Assembly: GCA_019358985.1 (NCBI GenBank)
Contig: JAHHIJ010000016.1
Span: forward strand, 79,461 to 143,460
Length of the DNA stretch: 64,000 bases
Reading direction: 5' to 3'
Origin: Tolypothrix brevis GSE-NOS-MK-07-07A
Lineage (GTDB): Bacteria; Cyanobacteriota; Cyanobacteriia; Cyanobacteriales; Nostocaceae
The position numbers and the translations under genes are program-made. The notes beneath the pieces are model-generated. The model did not search any database, was not told where the DNA came from, and worked only from the letters and a program-made list of their open reading frames with translations. The stretch's first letter is position 1. Each line of letters opens with the position of its first letter. Positions 1-9,184 of this stretch are shown here, piece by piece.

Positions 1-2
1 AA

Positions 3-296
3 ATTCAGAGTCTAGAGAAGTTAAAAGGACAAACTTTTAACGTCGGTGGTGGGGTCAATAACACGCTTTCACTTGACGAAACAACTCAACTTTGCCAGGA
101 AATTACTGGACATCAAGTTCCAATTACTCCCATTCCAGAAACTCGAATTGGTGATGTTCCTATCTTTATTACAGACTCGCACAAAGTGATGACTGCTACT
201 GGTTGGGAACCTAAAAGAGATGCCAAAATGACTCTCACTGAAATTTATGAGTGGATTTATCAATTTGAGCAACAAGTCAGTGATATTTTTAATTAA
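3..296 (+). CDS. NAD-dependent sugar-nucleotide epimerase/dehydratase, C-terminal part
   Basis: The frame is open from the window edge to TAA at 294-296, giving about 97 residues without a start. The order FNVGGGVNNTLSLDE, then PETRIGDVPIFITD, then WEP, then a final YEWIYQFE helix is the usual C-terminal end of extended SDR epimerases of the CDP-paratose/UDP-glucose epimerase type, where the Arg-x-Gly-Asp segment helps bind the nucleotide-sugar. The cofactor and catalytic domain (GxxGxxG, YxxxK) lies outside the window, so the substrate cannot be told. A role in surface polysaccharide synthesis is inference. The open frame is certain; the family call is good. Confidence 0.75.
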   Translation: MQSLEKLKGQTFNVGGGVNNTLSLDETTQLCQEITGHQVPITPIPETRIGDVPIFITDSHKVMTATGWEPKRDAKMTLTEIYEWIYQFEQQVSDIFN

Positions 297-355
297 AAGT
301 TTGGATACGCTATTTTTGTAAGCGATCGCACCTGTTCCAATTTTTTATCTCCAGA

Positions 356-416
356 TTACAGCAGATTGCGTTGTTATAAAATACAAGTAGAGACGTTCCG
401 TCGGAACGTCTCTACC
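356..416. repeat. Partial Rep-C element with palindromic core
   Basis: TTACAGCAGATTGCGTTGT at 356-374 is followed by the palindromic core GTAGAGACGTTCC...GGAACGTCTCTAC (387-415). The same left part occurs at 28460 and, inverted and slightly altered, at 32366-32426. The right end of the element is missing because rlmN begins there. The core hairpin could also act as a terminator between the convergent epimerase and rlmN genes; that is inference. Confidence 0.6.
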
Positions 417-417
417 G

Positions 418-1485
418 TTACTTCTTGCTTGTTCTGAGTTGTCCACAAGCTGCATCAGCTTCTAACCCACGAGAATAGCGGACACTAACAGCAATATTTT
501 GCTGTTTGAGGACGTTGAGGAAAGCAGATATGCGATCGCTATTCGGGCGTTTATAATCGACTTCGCTGATAGGATTGTAGGGAATCAAATTAACGTGACT
601 TTGAAAGCCTCGCAGACGTTTTGCTAATTCCAATGCGTGTTCTGGTAAATCGTTCACTCCAGCGAGGAGAACGTATTCAAAACTAACGCGACGTCCGGTG
701 ATTTCTACGTATTCTCGACATTCGGCAAGTAATTCTTCAATTTTGTAAGAATGTGCGCTGGGGATGAGTTGTTCTCGCAGTGCTTGGTTAGATGCGTGGA
801 GACTAACAGCGAGAGTAACTTGTAACTGGTGTTCGGCTAATTGACGAATGCGATCGCGTATGCCGACAGTAGATAAAGTAAGCGATCGCTGTCCAATTCC
901 CACGTCTTTATTTATAGATTTGATCGCACCTAAAACATTATCTACATTCAACAACGGTTCACCCATACCCATAAACACTACATGGCTAACTCGTTGTTGA
1001 AAATCTTCTTGTACGGTTAACACTTGATCGATAATTTCATGTCGCGCTAAATTGCGCTTGTATCCACCCTTACCAGTAGCGCAAAAATCACAAGCCATTG
1101 GGCAACCGATTTGCGTAGAAACGCAAACTGTGAGACGGTTACTAGAAGGAATACCTACAGCTTCAATTATTTCACCATCTGCCAATCTTAAAAGATACTT
1201 GACAGTGCCATCGGGTGCAACAGAGCGGTAATGTAAAGTTGAGCGTCCAATGGGAATTTCTGCAACTTCGGCACGCCATTGTTTGGAAAAGGCGGAGATA
1301 TCATTAAGATGTCGCACTCCCTTGTTATATATCCAATCATGCAGCTGCTTTCCTCTGTAAGCGGGTTGTTTTTGTTGCTGCACCCAAACCGTCAATTCCT
1401 CTAAAGAAGCGCCTAACAGTGGCGGAATTGAGATTTGTGCAATTTGGGGAGTGTTGATTGTGGCAGAGGCAGAGTTAGCAGACAT
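418..1485 (-). CDS. rlmN: Dual-specificity 23S rRNA/tRNA adenine C2-methyltransferase RlmN
   Basis: This 355-residue radical-SAM protein methylates C2 of A2503 in 23S rRNA and, in characterised members, A37 of some tRNAs. The [4Fe-4S] ligands CxxxCxxC are Cys128, Cys132 and Cys135, followed by [10 protein letters not shown], a family hallmark. The [11 protein letters not shown]-binding segment, the SLHAS segment and the C-terminal Ala-Ala-Cys-Gly with the methyl-carrying cysteine are all visible, so the enzyme looks intact. Length is normal. The first 25 residues are Ala/Ser/Pro-rich and not conserved, so the exact start is less sure than the family. It is a single gene with no operon partner here. 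Confidence 0.95.
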   Translation of the reverse strand: MSANSASATINTPQIAQISIPPLLGASLEELTVWVQQQKQPAYRGKQLHDWIYNKGVRHLNDISAFSKQWRAEVAEIPIGRSTLHYRSVAPDGTVKYLLRLADGEIIEAVGIPSSNRLTVCVSTQIGCPMACDFCATGKGGYKRNLARHEIIDQVLTVQEDFQQRVSHVVFMGMGEPLLNVDNVLGAIKSINKDVGIGQRSLTLSTVGIRDRIRQLAEHQLQVTLAVSLHASNQALREQLIPSAHSYKIEELLAECREYVEITGRRVSFEYVLLAGVNDLPEHALELAKRLRGFQSHVNLIPYNPISEVDYKRPNSDRISAFLNVLKQQNIAVSVRYSRGLEADAACGQLRTSKK

Positions 1486-1535
1486 AACATTTAGGAATTG
1501 GCATCGGATCTATATAGTAGCTCCTAGTGTCTGGA

Positions 1536-1738
1536 TTTATTAGACATAGAAAGTGGAAATTAACTATGCGTTACCCAAAACCCTTGATTAGACGTAGCAG
1601 TGCTACGTCTCTACGTTCATTTTCACTCCTATGTTTATTAGACATAGAAAGTGGAAATTAACTATGCGTTACCCAAAACCCTTGATTAGACGTAGCAGTG
1701 CTACGTCTCTACGTTCATTTTTTACCAGATGTCTATTA
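1536..1738. repeat. 98-bp tandem duplication of a Rep-A element
   Basis: A unit beginning TTTATTAGACATAGAAAG at 1536 recurs exactly 98 bp later at 1634. Each unit holds TATGCGTTACCCAAAACCC and the core palindrome GACGTAGCAGTGCTACGTC (about 1590-1614 and 1688-1712). The second copy ends at CAGATGTCTATTA, the inverse of TAATAGACAT. This is the Rep-A element found elsewhere (24.6, 28.9, 57.3 and 63.7 kb), here duplicated head to tail. Confidence 0.85.
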
Positions 1739-2220
1739 TTTTATTTGCCGGATGGGAATTTCAACCCAAAACTCTGCACCTTCTCCTGGTTGGGAAATAC
1801 ACTCTATTTTGCCCTGATGTTTATCCACCACAATTTGATAGCTAATTCGCGAATGCGAACTGTGCCCATTTTCATTGTCTAGGGCAACTTTAAATAAATG
1901 TTCTGCCTCATCTCGCGCTTCTACGATCGCAGCAACTTGTAGCAAACTTGTCCAGGATGCGATCGCAATTCCCACAAAAGCGATCGCCGACGCTTGCTTC
2001 ACCATGCGGGATGCATTGGCGCAAAACTGACGCGACGGATAACCGCATCTGCTGCCAAAATAGCGAAGGGAAACGAAATACCAATCAACCAATCTTGCCA
2101 ACCTAAGGCAAAACCTCCAACTACAAAAATAAGCAACTCGACAACGAAAAAGCCAAAAGACCACCGAGGCAATAGTACTTCTGAATGCGATCGCCTTAAC
2201 ACCAACCGTATTGGAACCAT
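1736..2220 (-). pseudogene. Histidine kinase remnant, frameshifted and internally deleted
   Basis: One frame (2220 to about 1999) gives a Met start and two hydrophobic stretches (FFVVELLIFVVGGFALGW, LIGISFPFAILAADAVI), like a membrane sensor N-terminus. A second frame, ending at 1736, gives another hydrophobic stretch and then ISYQIVVDKHQGKIEC and GAEFWVEIPI, the G2/F-box end of a histidine-kinase ATPase domain. The dimerisation His box, N box and most of the ATPase domain are absent, and the two parts are in different frames. I read this as a decayed membrane-bound sensor kinase that kept only its two ends. The flanking repeats at 1536-1738 and 2205-2280 may have contributed to its loss. Confidence 0.7.
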
Positions 2221-2280
2221 TCTTAGCCCCCCTTTTTAAGGGGGGTTGGGGGGATCGAGTCTTATCCGAACCGTATTGTA
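2205..2280. repeat. Rep-D-like repeat (CCCCCTT/AAGGGGG hairpin, CCGAACCGTATTG end)
   Basis: AGCCCCCCTTTTTAAGGGGGG at about 2225-2245 forms a strong hairpin, followed by TTGGGGGGATC and an end CCGAACCGTATTG. The same modules occur, with a perfect 17-bp inverted terminus, at 53431-53554. The left end here (ACCGTATTGGAACC) is rearranged, so this copy is degenerate. It is followed by a Rep-A end fragment (2281-2310). Confidence 0.6.
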
Positions 2281-2312
2281 ATGTCTCTACATTTTTTCAC
2301 TCCTATATCTAT

Positions 2313-5300
2313 TCAAGCTGCTGTTTCTTCAACTTCAGCAAATTCAGTTAAGAAGCGGAATGCCTTAACGATATAACTAGCGCATTCTCTGGGAGAGGTG
2401 TTGTAAAAAGATCGCCACGCACTACCTTTATCTTCATCGTAACGATCGCCTCTTTCTTTATGTGTATCCAACCAGGCAACTCGCACCGCATGACCAATTA
2501 ACACATCTAATACGATGTTTTCTTCAATTTGTAAGGTTGGGTTGTTAGAAGCGATCGCAGCTAATTCCATTAATGCTTCAATATTAAGTTTTCGGTATTC
2601 TGGTGCCTCAATCTTATTTAACAAATGCTCGACTAGCAAGGCAAAGTTTTTTTCACCCGCTGTCATTTCCGATATCATGATTTCACTATCCAAACGATTG
2701 CGACGCTCTAATTTATCGCCAATAACTAAGCCTTTACAATGATGCATCACCAGCCAAACTTGCTGAAAAAAGTCTTTGGGGACGCGTCCTGTAGCTCCTT
2801 CAGCTTGACGAAATCGTCGCCAACCTCCTGCTGGTACATCTATTTCTGTTTCTATTGTTGGTTGTACTACCCAATCAATATCAGTTTCTTTTTGTTTGAC
2901 GTGGAGTGATTCTTGTTTGCGTAATAAGTTACTCATGCCGGCGTATTCAGCTAATACTTTCTGCAAGCGCATTTTCACTTCAAAAGGTGAAAGTTCCATC
3001 AATTTTTCATAAGCTTCGTCTTGAGTGATATGCATTTCCCCGGCAATTTCGCTAGTTAGCAACAAAATGTAATAGCCGACTCTCAATGTCAGCAGTCCTT
3101 TAAATAATTCCGGTTCTGACTTGATTAATAAGCTCAGATATATGAGAATTTCTTGAGTGAGAACGCGATCGCTTATATCCTCACGACAGAAGTGATTTAT
3201 TTTCTCGACTATTTCCTTATGAGATAATGGCACCGTTATCAGCGAGGCTTCGCTATAAGCCTTACCCACAGCGATTTGCTTACCCCTGACCAAAATACTC
3301 GTTACCACGTCTGACAGCGCAATATAAGTCATTTTCTGCAAACCCGCAGCGCGACGCACTACCCCCCAAATGCCCATTTTTCCGGCTCTGCTGTATACTT
3401 CGTCAAGTAAATCTGCTACGGTGACAGGATGCCCAGATTCACCAAAGCCAGTATCAAATTCCAATCCTTGCAAACGAGTTAAAGTCTGCAATAGCTCTAT
3501 TTGCTCGTAAAGATTTTCTGATGAGCGCAATGATGAAAGCAACAATCCCAAGTTAGTTTGAAACTCCACTTGAAATTCTTGGGTGTGTTCTAAATGCCAG
3601 TTTTTCTCTGAATTATAAGCTAAATAATAACAACGCAACCCGGCATTTTTTACTGGTGTTTGGAAAAATTGCTCTTCTTTGGCTAAATCAATTCTTTCTA
3701 TGGTTGTAGTCAACATCAATTGATTTAATCGTCCTAATTTTACGCGCACACCTTGACAAACACCATCTTTTAATTCTTGCATCAGTTCTAGCAAAGCTTC
3801 TGAACCTGTTTCCAACATGGTGTGAGTCAACATTAATGTTAATGTCGGACGTCCTAAATCGCTCCAATACTTTTGGATGTAACCAAGTTCGCTTCTGAGT
3901 TGATCTACTAAAAAATGATAATCGAGAGTTAAGTAGAACTGTTCTGAGTCTAAAAATGAAGGCAAAAATACTACTGACTCGTTGCCAAAACGGAAAATTC
4001 TTGATGTTGTCAAACTGCGGGGACTGCGTGGTGGGCGCCCAGTTAAACCTAGTTTATCACAACGTCCAATTTGTTTATAGATAGAAATCAGATCACCGGC
4101 TTCTCTAACTTGAATCGGTTCTACTTGTGCGGGTGTTTGTGTTTCAATTCCACGAACTTCTAGCTTTGCTTGTAATTCTTCATCTTCTGCTAGCAAAGCT
4201 ATTTGTACCAAAGCTTGACGTTCTTTTCCTATACACAAATGTCTTCCCAAGGGGTCAATATCACCAACGGCTAATAATCCATCACTTAACATTTGACCGA
4301 GAAAATATAAACTCTGCGCCCAAACTAAGGGTATATTATCGTTAGGTAAGCGTGGCTGACTTTGGGGTGTTAATCTTTCGGCTTCTACGTCTGCTTCTGG
4401 AACATAATAAACTTCTGGTAATAACAGTAATCCATCGCGTTCAAAAAGTAACGATTCTAAACTTGCTTGATACTTATTAACTTGTTCTTGATCGCGACGA
4501 AATAATCCATCTAAAAGTAAATAAGTGAAAAATAAGGGCCATTCACACTCAATATGCTCAAATTGTTTGAGTTCCCAAGGTTCGTAATGTAAGCGATGAG
4601 AGTCTTCTAAAACGGTTTGATGTCCATCGCGTAAAAAGCGTTTGCAACCGTATTTTCCTTCGAGTTTATTGATGATATCATTAAAGGTGCGATCGCGTAA
4701 CTCCACATCTTCCACTGCAAAGGCAGGAAAGCTAATTACACTCAACAGTGCTGCATCAATTTCTTTCGAGCCTGATTCTCTCGGCAATAATGATTCTAAC
4801 GTAATTCGAGCGCGGGCAATTTCATCTGGCAACGCATGAATCACCGATGTTTGACTACCACATACACCAAATAAATCTACTCCATTAATCGCTTCTAAAG
4901 CAGCTTTTGCCATGCCGATGGAACTAGCATTTAATTCGGCGTTACCGTGATTAATTTTATTTCCACGTTCCCAAATACCATAATCTGGAGTACGGTAAGC
5001 TCGTCCTATATAGTAAACTAAATTTTGGACGAAATTGACTTCATCAATGGTAAAAATAATCTGCAATCCGGAAGCGGTCATTTGTGCCAACATCAGGATA
5101 AATATTGATGTTGCATCAAGTTGTAAATGTCCCCATTCGTCATCACCGACAACAATATCTCCTGTCTCGGTATTATACTTAGCGTGTAACGCATCTAATG
5201 GCGACTGAGTGTGCTTAAATTGCTCTACCTTTCGTGATTGTCGCATCATAGCAAACAACAATCCGCGCATCAGCTTGACCACGCTGTGTTCTAATTCATA

Positions 5301-5531
5301 GGTGCGTCCATTATCTTCATCCACTTTGCGGTATGCTAGTCCTAAACCCCAAACCGCGAGAATACTGTATACATTATCTCGCACCCAAGCATCAGTATAA
5401 TCACCGTGAGCATTTATCGCCGTACTCGCTGGAAGTAACCCCGTAATTGCATTTTGACGTACTAGAATAATTGTCTTGATTTGCTCATAGTAATAATCAA
5501 GGCGAGATAGTAATTCAGTAATTGTTTTCAT
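2313..5531 (-). CDS. GH15-like / phosphorylase-kinase alpha-subunit-like protein
   Basis: A 1072-residue protein whose first 400 or so residues resemble the (alpha/alpha)6 glucoamylase-like domain of eukaryotic phosphorylase-kinase alpha/beta subunits: RQNAITGLLPASTAIN and GDYTDAWVRDNVYS near residues 27-57, GDDEWGHLQLDATSIF near 127-142, YGIWERGNKINHG near 184-196. Cyanobacterial members are annotated as GH15 proteins; their catalytic activity is not established to my knowledge. The C-terminal 600 residues are mostly helical and of unknown role. With GlgP (60.9 kb) and the GH13 enzyme (10.7 kb), a link to glycogen metabolism is a reasonable inference. It is intact and stands alone; the start follows from MKTITELLSRLDYYYEQI. 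Confidence 0.85.
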   Translation of the reverse strand: MKTITELLSRLDYYYEQIKTIILVRQNAITGLLPASTAINAHGDYTDAWVRDNVYSILAVWGLGLAYRKVDEDNGRTYELEHSVVKLMRGLLFAMMRQSRKVEQFKHTQSPLDALHAKYNTETGDIVVGDDEWGHLQLDATSIFILMLAQMTASGLQIIFTIDEVNFVQNLVYYIGRAYRTPDYGIWERGNKINHGNAELNASSIGMAKAALEAINGVDLFGVCGSQTSVIHALPDEIARARITLESLLPRESGSKEIDAALLSVISFPAFAVEDVELRDRTFNDIINKLEGKYGCKRFLRDGHQTVLEDSHRLHYEPWELKQFEHIECEWPLFFTYLLLDGLFRRDQEQVNKYQASLESLLFERDGLLLLPEVYYVPEADVEAERLTPQSQPRLPNDNIPLVWAQSLYFLGQMLSDGLLAVGDIDPLGRHLCIGKERQALVQIALLAEDEELQAKLEVRGIETQTPAQVEPIQVREAGDLISIYKQIGRCDKLGLTGRPPRSPRSLTTSRIFRFGNESVVFLPSFLDSEQFYLTLDYHFLVDQLRSELGYIQKYWSDLGRPTLTLMLTHTMLETGSEALLELMQELKDGVCQGVRVKLGRLNQLMLTTTIERIDLAKEEQFFQTPVKNAGLRCYYLAYNSEKNWHLEHTQEFQVEFQTNLGLLLSSLRSSENLYEQIELLQTLTRLQGLEFDTGFGESGHPVTVADLLDEVYSRAGKMGIWGVVRRAAGLQKMTYIALSDVVTSILVRGKQIAVGKAYSEASLITVPLSHKEIVEKINHFCREDISDRVLTQEILIYLSLLIKSEPELFKGLLTLRVGYYILLLTSEIAGEMHITQDEAYEKLMELSPFEVKMRLQKVLAEYAGMSNLLRKQESLHVKQKETDIDWVVQPTIETEIDVPAGGWRRFRQAEGATGRVPKDFFQQVWLVMHHCKGLVIGDKLERRNRLDSEIMISEMTAGEKNFALLVEHLLNKIEAPEYRKLNIEALMELAAIASNNPTLQIEENIVLDVLIGHAVRVAWLDTHKERGDRYDEDKGSAWRSFYNTSPRECASYIVKAFRFLTEFAEVEETAA

Positions 5532-5860
5532 AGTCGGATTCTTCCCAGAGAGTGGAAATTCGATCTAGCGGCGATGAATTGAATGTTGCCTTGCTGATAA
5601 GAGTATCATACCGCTGAAGCGGGTTTTTGATAAAAGCGGTAGAATAACCATCAGTCTTAAGTACGATTACACAAGTGATGCTTTTGTTGCAAAATAAAGA
5701 CTACTTCTGGTATTGTCAATATTATTACTATGTGAAGTTTGAAATTTAATTCGTCTAGGTGCTTGACACAATTCCTCGCAGTAGTAAAATCTACACAAAG
5801 TAAACAAAAATCAGGGAATTTGACAAAGATAGTGTGAAAGATCGCAGATTGACCACACTG
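5532..5860. other. Intergenic region between divergent GH15-like gene and mgtE
   Basis: AT-rich sequence without a supported gene. CCGCTGAAGCGGGTTTTTG at 5611-5629 has the form of a small hairpin plus T-run on the plus strand, but no plus-strand gene precedes it. The promoters of both divergent genes are presumably here. Confidence 0.4.
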
Positions 5861-6040
5861 ATATGCTTGTATCTACCGGATAACCACTTTCCGGGTTAGT
5901 ATTATGACTTAGCGATGCCGGGAATCGGATATCGATGTTCAACTTTTGAGATTTTATGGACCACAGTCCACAAGATGGCAGTATCAACCTCCTCTAGCTG
6001 GTGAGAAGCGTCTCCCAGCGAGGGGGAGACATTTAGAGGT
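5861..6040 (+). promoter_or_regulatory. Structured 5' leader of mgtE (possible cis-regulatory RNA)
   Basis: Two hairpins can be read upstream of mgtE. CCGGATAACCACTTTCCGG at 5878-5896 is short. GCTGGTGAGAAGCGTCTCCCAGC, at about 5998-6020, is a near-perfect 23-nt palindrome about 28 nt before the start codon. mgtE genes are often under Mg2+-responsive leaders, but I cannot match this to the M-box or yybP-ykoY consensus, so regulation is inference. Confidence 0.35.
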
Positions 6041-6047
6041 ATTTATC

Positions 6048-7406
6048 ATGCTTATACACGATGTTCGCAATTCACTAGTTGACGCTGATGTTGCTGACTT
6101 GAACCAGTTGAAATTGGATTTGAATCATTCACAACCGGTTGATGTCGGGGAATATATTGCACAATTGCCGAAAAAACAGCGAGCGATCGCTTTCCGTTTA
6201 CTCAATAAATCTCAGGCAATTGATGTATTTGAATATCTACCCCTCGACGTACAGGAAGAACTGATAAACTCGCTTCATGATGTCCAAGTAGCGCAAATTG
6301 TCGAGGCAATGAGTCCGGATGAACGGGCAGAATTATTTGACGAATTGCCAGCGGGAGTAATCAAACGGCTTTTACAAGAACTTAGTCCTGAAGAACGTCA
6401 AGCTACAGCGACAATTCTCGGCTATCCAGAAGGCACCGCTGGACGGGTTATGACAACCGAGTATGTCCGGTTGCGTCAAGGTTTGACTGTCGGGGAAGCG
6501 CTGAGCAAAATTCGGCGTCAAGATGAAGATAAAGAGACGATTTACTACGCTTACGTCACAGACGATAACCGCACCTTGGTTAGTGTAGTTTCTTTGCGGC
6601 AATTGCTGTTTACTTTTCCTGAAGTTTATATTCGCGAAATTTCTAGCGATCGCGTCGTCAAAGTCAAAACGGAAACTCCCCAAGAAGAAGTTGCCCAAGT
6701 GATGAAGCGCTACGATTTAATCGCTATACCCGTAGTTGACAGGGAAGATCGATTAGTCGGCATTGTCACCATTGATGATGTCATCGATATTTTAGAAGAA
6801 GAAGCGACAGAAGATATTCAAAAATTAGCCGGTGCAAGTGGTGATGAAACTGCTTTATCATCTCCCCTAACCACCATTCGCAACCGTTTACCGTGGTTGC
6901 TGGGAATTATGTTGTTATATATCGGTGCATCAAGTGCGATCGCGCCGTTTCAATCTACGATATCAATGGTGCCAGTCCTTGCGGTAATTATGCCGCTATT
7001 CTCCAACACTGGTGGTACTGTGGGTATTCAATCATTAACGGTAACAATTCGCAGTTTGGGTGTCGGTGAAGTCACACCAAAAGACACTTTCAAAATTCTC
7101 CGCAAAGAGCTTTTAGCAGGGTTAGGCATGGCTTTAGCTTTAGCCACGACTATGACGTTGCTTTCGTTAATTTGGGCACGTCCACAAGAACGCTGGGTAG
7201 CGCTAATTGCGGGAATGGTGATGGCAACTAATACAATTGTTGCTGTCGCTCTCGGAACTTTGCTACCAATGGCTTTGAAACGGTTGAAGCTCGATCCAGC
7301 CTTAATTAGTGGTCCATTAGTCACAACAATGCTCGATACAATTGGCTTTTTAACCTTTTTATCGCTGATTTCTGTGGCTTTAAATGTTTTGCATTTACCA
7401 CACTGA
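6048..7406 (+). CDS. mgtE: Magnesium transporter MgtE
   Basis: Channel-type Mg2+ importer of the inner membrane. The reading frame is open further upstream, but ATG 6048 (MLIHDVRNSL) is preceded by AGAGGT and gives 452 residues, the normal family size. Order: the acidic MgtE_N superhelical domain (IAQLPKKQRAIAFRLL to about residue 120, with the SPDERAELFDELPAG repeat), two CBS domains to about residue 255 (the second containing VVDREDRLVGIVTIDD), an acidic linker helix, then five predicted membrane segments beginning RLPWLLGIMLLYIG and holding the NTGGTVGIQS pore motif. All parts are present. In studied homologues Mg2+ bound between the cytosolic domains closes the channel. Confidence 0.93.
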   Translation: MLIHDVRNSLVDADVADLNQLKLDLNHSQPVDVGEYIAQLPKKQRAIAFRLLNKSQAIDVFEYLPLDVQEELINSLHDVQVAQIVEAMSPDERAELFDELPAGVIKRLLQELSPEERQATATILGYPEGTAGRVMTTEYVRLRQGLTVGEALSKIRRQDEDKETIYYAYVTDDNRTLVSVVSLRQLLFTFPEVYIREISSDRVVKVKTETPQEEVAQVMKRYDLIAIPVVDREDRLVGIVTIDDVIDILEEEATEDIQKLAGASGDETALSSPLTTIRNRLPWLLGIMLLYIGASSAIAPFQSTISMVPVLAVIMPLFSNTGGTVGIQSLTVTIRSLGVGEVTPKDTFKILRKELLAGLGMALALATTMTLLSLIWARPQERWVALIAGMVMATNTIVAVALGTLLPMALKRLKLDPALISGPLVTTMLDTIGFLTFLSLISVALNVLHLPH

Positions 7407-7431
7407 CCGAAAATAATTGCTAATCGTCGTA

Positions 7432-7460
7432 GTAGAGACGTTCCGCTGGAACGTCTTTAC
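7432..7460. repeat. Palindromic core repeat downstream of mgtE
   Basis: GTAGAGACGTTCC...GGAACGTCTTTAC forms a hairpin 25 bp after the mgtE stop. It is one of about 25 copies of the core in the window and could serve as a terminator. Confidence 0.7.
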
Positions 7461-7662
7461 AATATATGTGATTTGTCGGACATCACTTCTGTTTCCCGGT
7501 TCAAAAATATAAAATTTGAACAGGTAGTATCTGGAGTTTAGACTAGTCAGGAGTGCGAAACTGTAGAAGAAATAAACTAAAAACTTGATGAATAACCAAG
7601 ATTATTTCTTGAGTTGTTAGCATTGTGACGCTAACAATAAAAACTTGAAAAAATCATTAAAT

Positions 7663-7735
7663 CGGAACGTTGGGATTTGAACCCAAGACCTCCACTACCC
7701 CAAAGTGGCGCGCTACCAAGCTGCGCTACGCCCCG
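7663..7735 (-). tRNA. tRNA-Pro(GGG)
   Basis: The minus strand gives a 73-nt cloverleaf: acceptor CGGGGCG pairs with CGTTCCG (one G-T), a D arm with AGCTTGGTAGC, an anticodon stem CCACT/AGTGG with loop TTGGGGT, so anticodon GGG (proline), and a T arm TTGGGTTCAAATCCCAA. No CCA is encoded. No intron or neighbouring tRNA is seen. Confidence 0.95.
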
Positions 7736-7843
7736 TTTATTAGATTATAGATTTGAAACTTTTCCAGTTTTGAATCTAAAATCAATCCACTCAACTTGAC
7801 TATATTAGCACAAGTTCAAATAAAAAAAATAACTTTGATTGAT

Positions 7844-8209
7844 TTAAAATACTTTCAGCGTTGCAGCGGCTTGCAGCAAACCAGCAACAGCGTCAGCATT
7901 CCATTTACCTTCTACACAACGCCCTGTATTGAGGATAAACCGCAAGATATAGGCGTGGGGATAGCCTTCAACTTCCATCCATAATAAATCGCTTTCGGCT
8001 TCGCAGGCGATTTTCTCTTCATCCATCAATTCGCTTTCGAGTTGCTTCATGGTGTCTGCTAGTTGCGCGAGTAGCCGACAAAAGCCATTTAATTCGGCTT
8101 CGGTTAACTCGATCGCCCAATCATCTGTACCCACTAAACCTTTAAATTCAGGTGCGTTAGGATTCCAGCCAATACACCAGCCAGATCCACTTTTCACTAA
8201 ACGTTGCAT
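7844..8209 (-). CDS. DUF1818 family protein
   Basis: A 121-residue soluble protein that I recognise as the cyanobacterial DUF1818 family from SGSGWCIGWNPNAPEFKGLV near the start, DWAIELTEAEL in the middle and the acidic SDLLWMEVEG segment. No function is established. It lies downstream of the 8289 gene and rpoZ on the same strand, with a run of heptamer repeats (8219-8287) between, so co-transcription with rpoZ is possible but not shown. It is intact and of normal length. Confidence 0.8.
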   Translation of the reverse strand: MQRLVKSGSGWCIGWNPNAPEFKGLVGTDDWAIELTEAELNGFCRLLAQLADTMKQLESELMDEEKIACEAESDLLWMEVEGYPHAYILRFILNTGRCVEGKWNADAVAGLLQAAATLKVF

Positions 8210-8218
8210 AATGTCAAT

Positions 8219-8287
8219 GGTTATTGGATAGTTGATAGTGGATAGTGGAGCAACTAAGAACTAACAACTAACAACTATCAACAACTC
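8219..8287. repeat. Heptamer-type short tandem repeats (STRR)
   Basis: GGATAGTTGATAGTGGATAGTGG and ACTAACAACTAACAACTATC are runs of seven-base units (ATAGTTG/ATAGTGG; AACTAAC) in opposite orientation, which could fold back on each other. This style of repeat is well known in heterocystous cyanobacteria. Confidence 0.6.
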
Positions 8288-8288
8288 C

Positions 8289-8792
8289 CTAATTCTTGCG
8301 GGTAAAGATGTTGACTAAGACTTGCACTAAGGCGTTTCGTTGACTAATGTTAAGACGAGAAATGGCAGCGCGATCGCCTTCTAAAGGATTTTGCCGTAAA
8401 GTATCATTACCTGGATATGTCGTCACATACATAACTTCATTGGCACCCAGATAATCAGCCAAAGTTAACTTCCAATCGAATCGATAATTTGGCGCACGTT
8501 CTTTTACGTAAACATGATACCTGAGTAGGCGACTTGCTAGGGTATTGTTTTCGGCAACTTTGCCAGTTTCTTTATTTATGTACTTATTTTCTCGTGGAAA
8601 GTTGGGCAATTGTTGATATACTTGTTGCCAAACTTCACCCGGACTAATTCTTTGGGCTATAGCGGGTTGGATACCAAAGAAATTTGTGTGAATTAATTTG
8701 CTCACCCCGGAACCCAAAACAAGCAAACCCACTACCATTAAGGCAGTGAGTGCTTGCAAGTAGGGTTGAAGGAATGATGATTTTTTGCTCAT
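8289..8792 (-). CDS. Conserved hypothetical secreted or membrane-anchored protein
   Basis: I do not recognise a named family. From ATG 8792 (MSKKSSFLQPYLQ) the protein has 167 residues: a lysine-bearing N-terminus, one hydrophobic segment (ALTALMVVGLLVLGSGVSKL, about residues 14-33), an AIAQ sequence that could be a signal-peptidase site near residue 47, and a polar remainder. The remainder has PGEVWQQVYQQLPNFPREN, a YHVYVKERAPNYRFDWKLTLAD block and a basic end. A longer frame starting at 8864 would overlap rpoZ by 50 bases, so the 8792 start, 22 bases after the rpoZ stop, is preferred. It probably sits in the thylakoid lumen or periplasm; that is inference. Confidence 0.65.
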   Translation of the reverse strand: MSKKSSFLQPYLQALTALMVVGLLVLGSGVSKLIHTNFFGIQPAIAQRISPGEVWQQVYQQLPNFPRENKYINKETGKVAENNTLASRLLRYHVYVKERAPNYRFDWKLTLADYLGANEVMYVTTYPGNDTLRQNPLEGDRAAISRLNISQRNALVQVLVNIFTRKN

Positions 8793-8814
8793 CCTAACTT
8801 TGCAGAGCCGTTTT

Positions 8815-9051
8815 TTATAATTCGCCGATAATTTCTGGTTGAGTAAGTTCATCAGACATCTCAATAATTGCCCGGAGTACTGGCTTCATTATCACATCTT
8901 CATTATTTTCAAAGTCTTCATAACGCCGACGCTTGGCACGATTTGCCACCTGAACCGTGATGCGGTAGCGATTTGAAGCTGCACCAATCAAATCTTCAGC
9001 ACGGTGCATAATTTGGGACTGAGTTGTCTCGAATTTAGAACGCTTTAGCAT
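8815..9051 (-). CDS. rpoZ: DNA-directed RNA polymerase omega subunit
   Basis: This 78-residue protein has the cyanobacterial omega pattern: [20 protein letters not shown] (residues 15-34), then [14 protein letters not shown] and the C-terminal [11 protein letters not shown]. Omega binds the beta-prime subunit and helps assemble RNA polymerase. In Synechocystis it has been linked to sigma-factor recruitment. It is intact. The 8289 hypothetical gene follows on the same strand after a short gap, then DUF1818, a possible small operon. Confidence 0.92.
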   Translation of the reverse strand: MLKRSKFETTQSQIMHRAEDLIGAASNRYRITVQVANRAKRRRYEDFENNEDVIMKPVLRAIIEMSDELTQPEIIGEL

Positions 9052-9184
9052 AATCGGTGGTTCTTGGGGTCTTACCTAGTTTAGCAGCACTAATCGATAT
9101 ATTGCTCTATTGATAGAGGTTAATAGGATGATTGTCTATTTATAAGTAACTTGTAACACCAAATTAATAAATTAAAGCGATCGC

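Noticed and set aside
5611..5629. Rho-independent terminator (CCGCTGAAGCGGGTTTTTG)
   Set aside because: No plus-strand gene ends before it; it lies between divergent genes, so I only mention it.
7028..7324. 98-residue minus-strand ORF opposite mgtE
   Set aside because: Antisense shadow of the MgtE membrane domain; no start signal.
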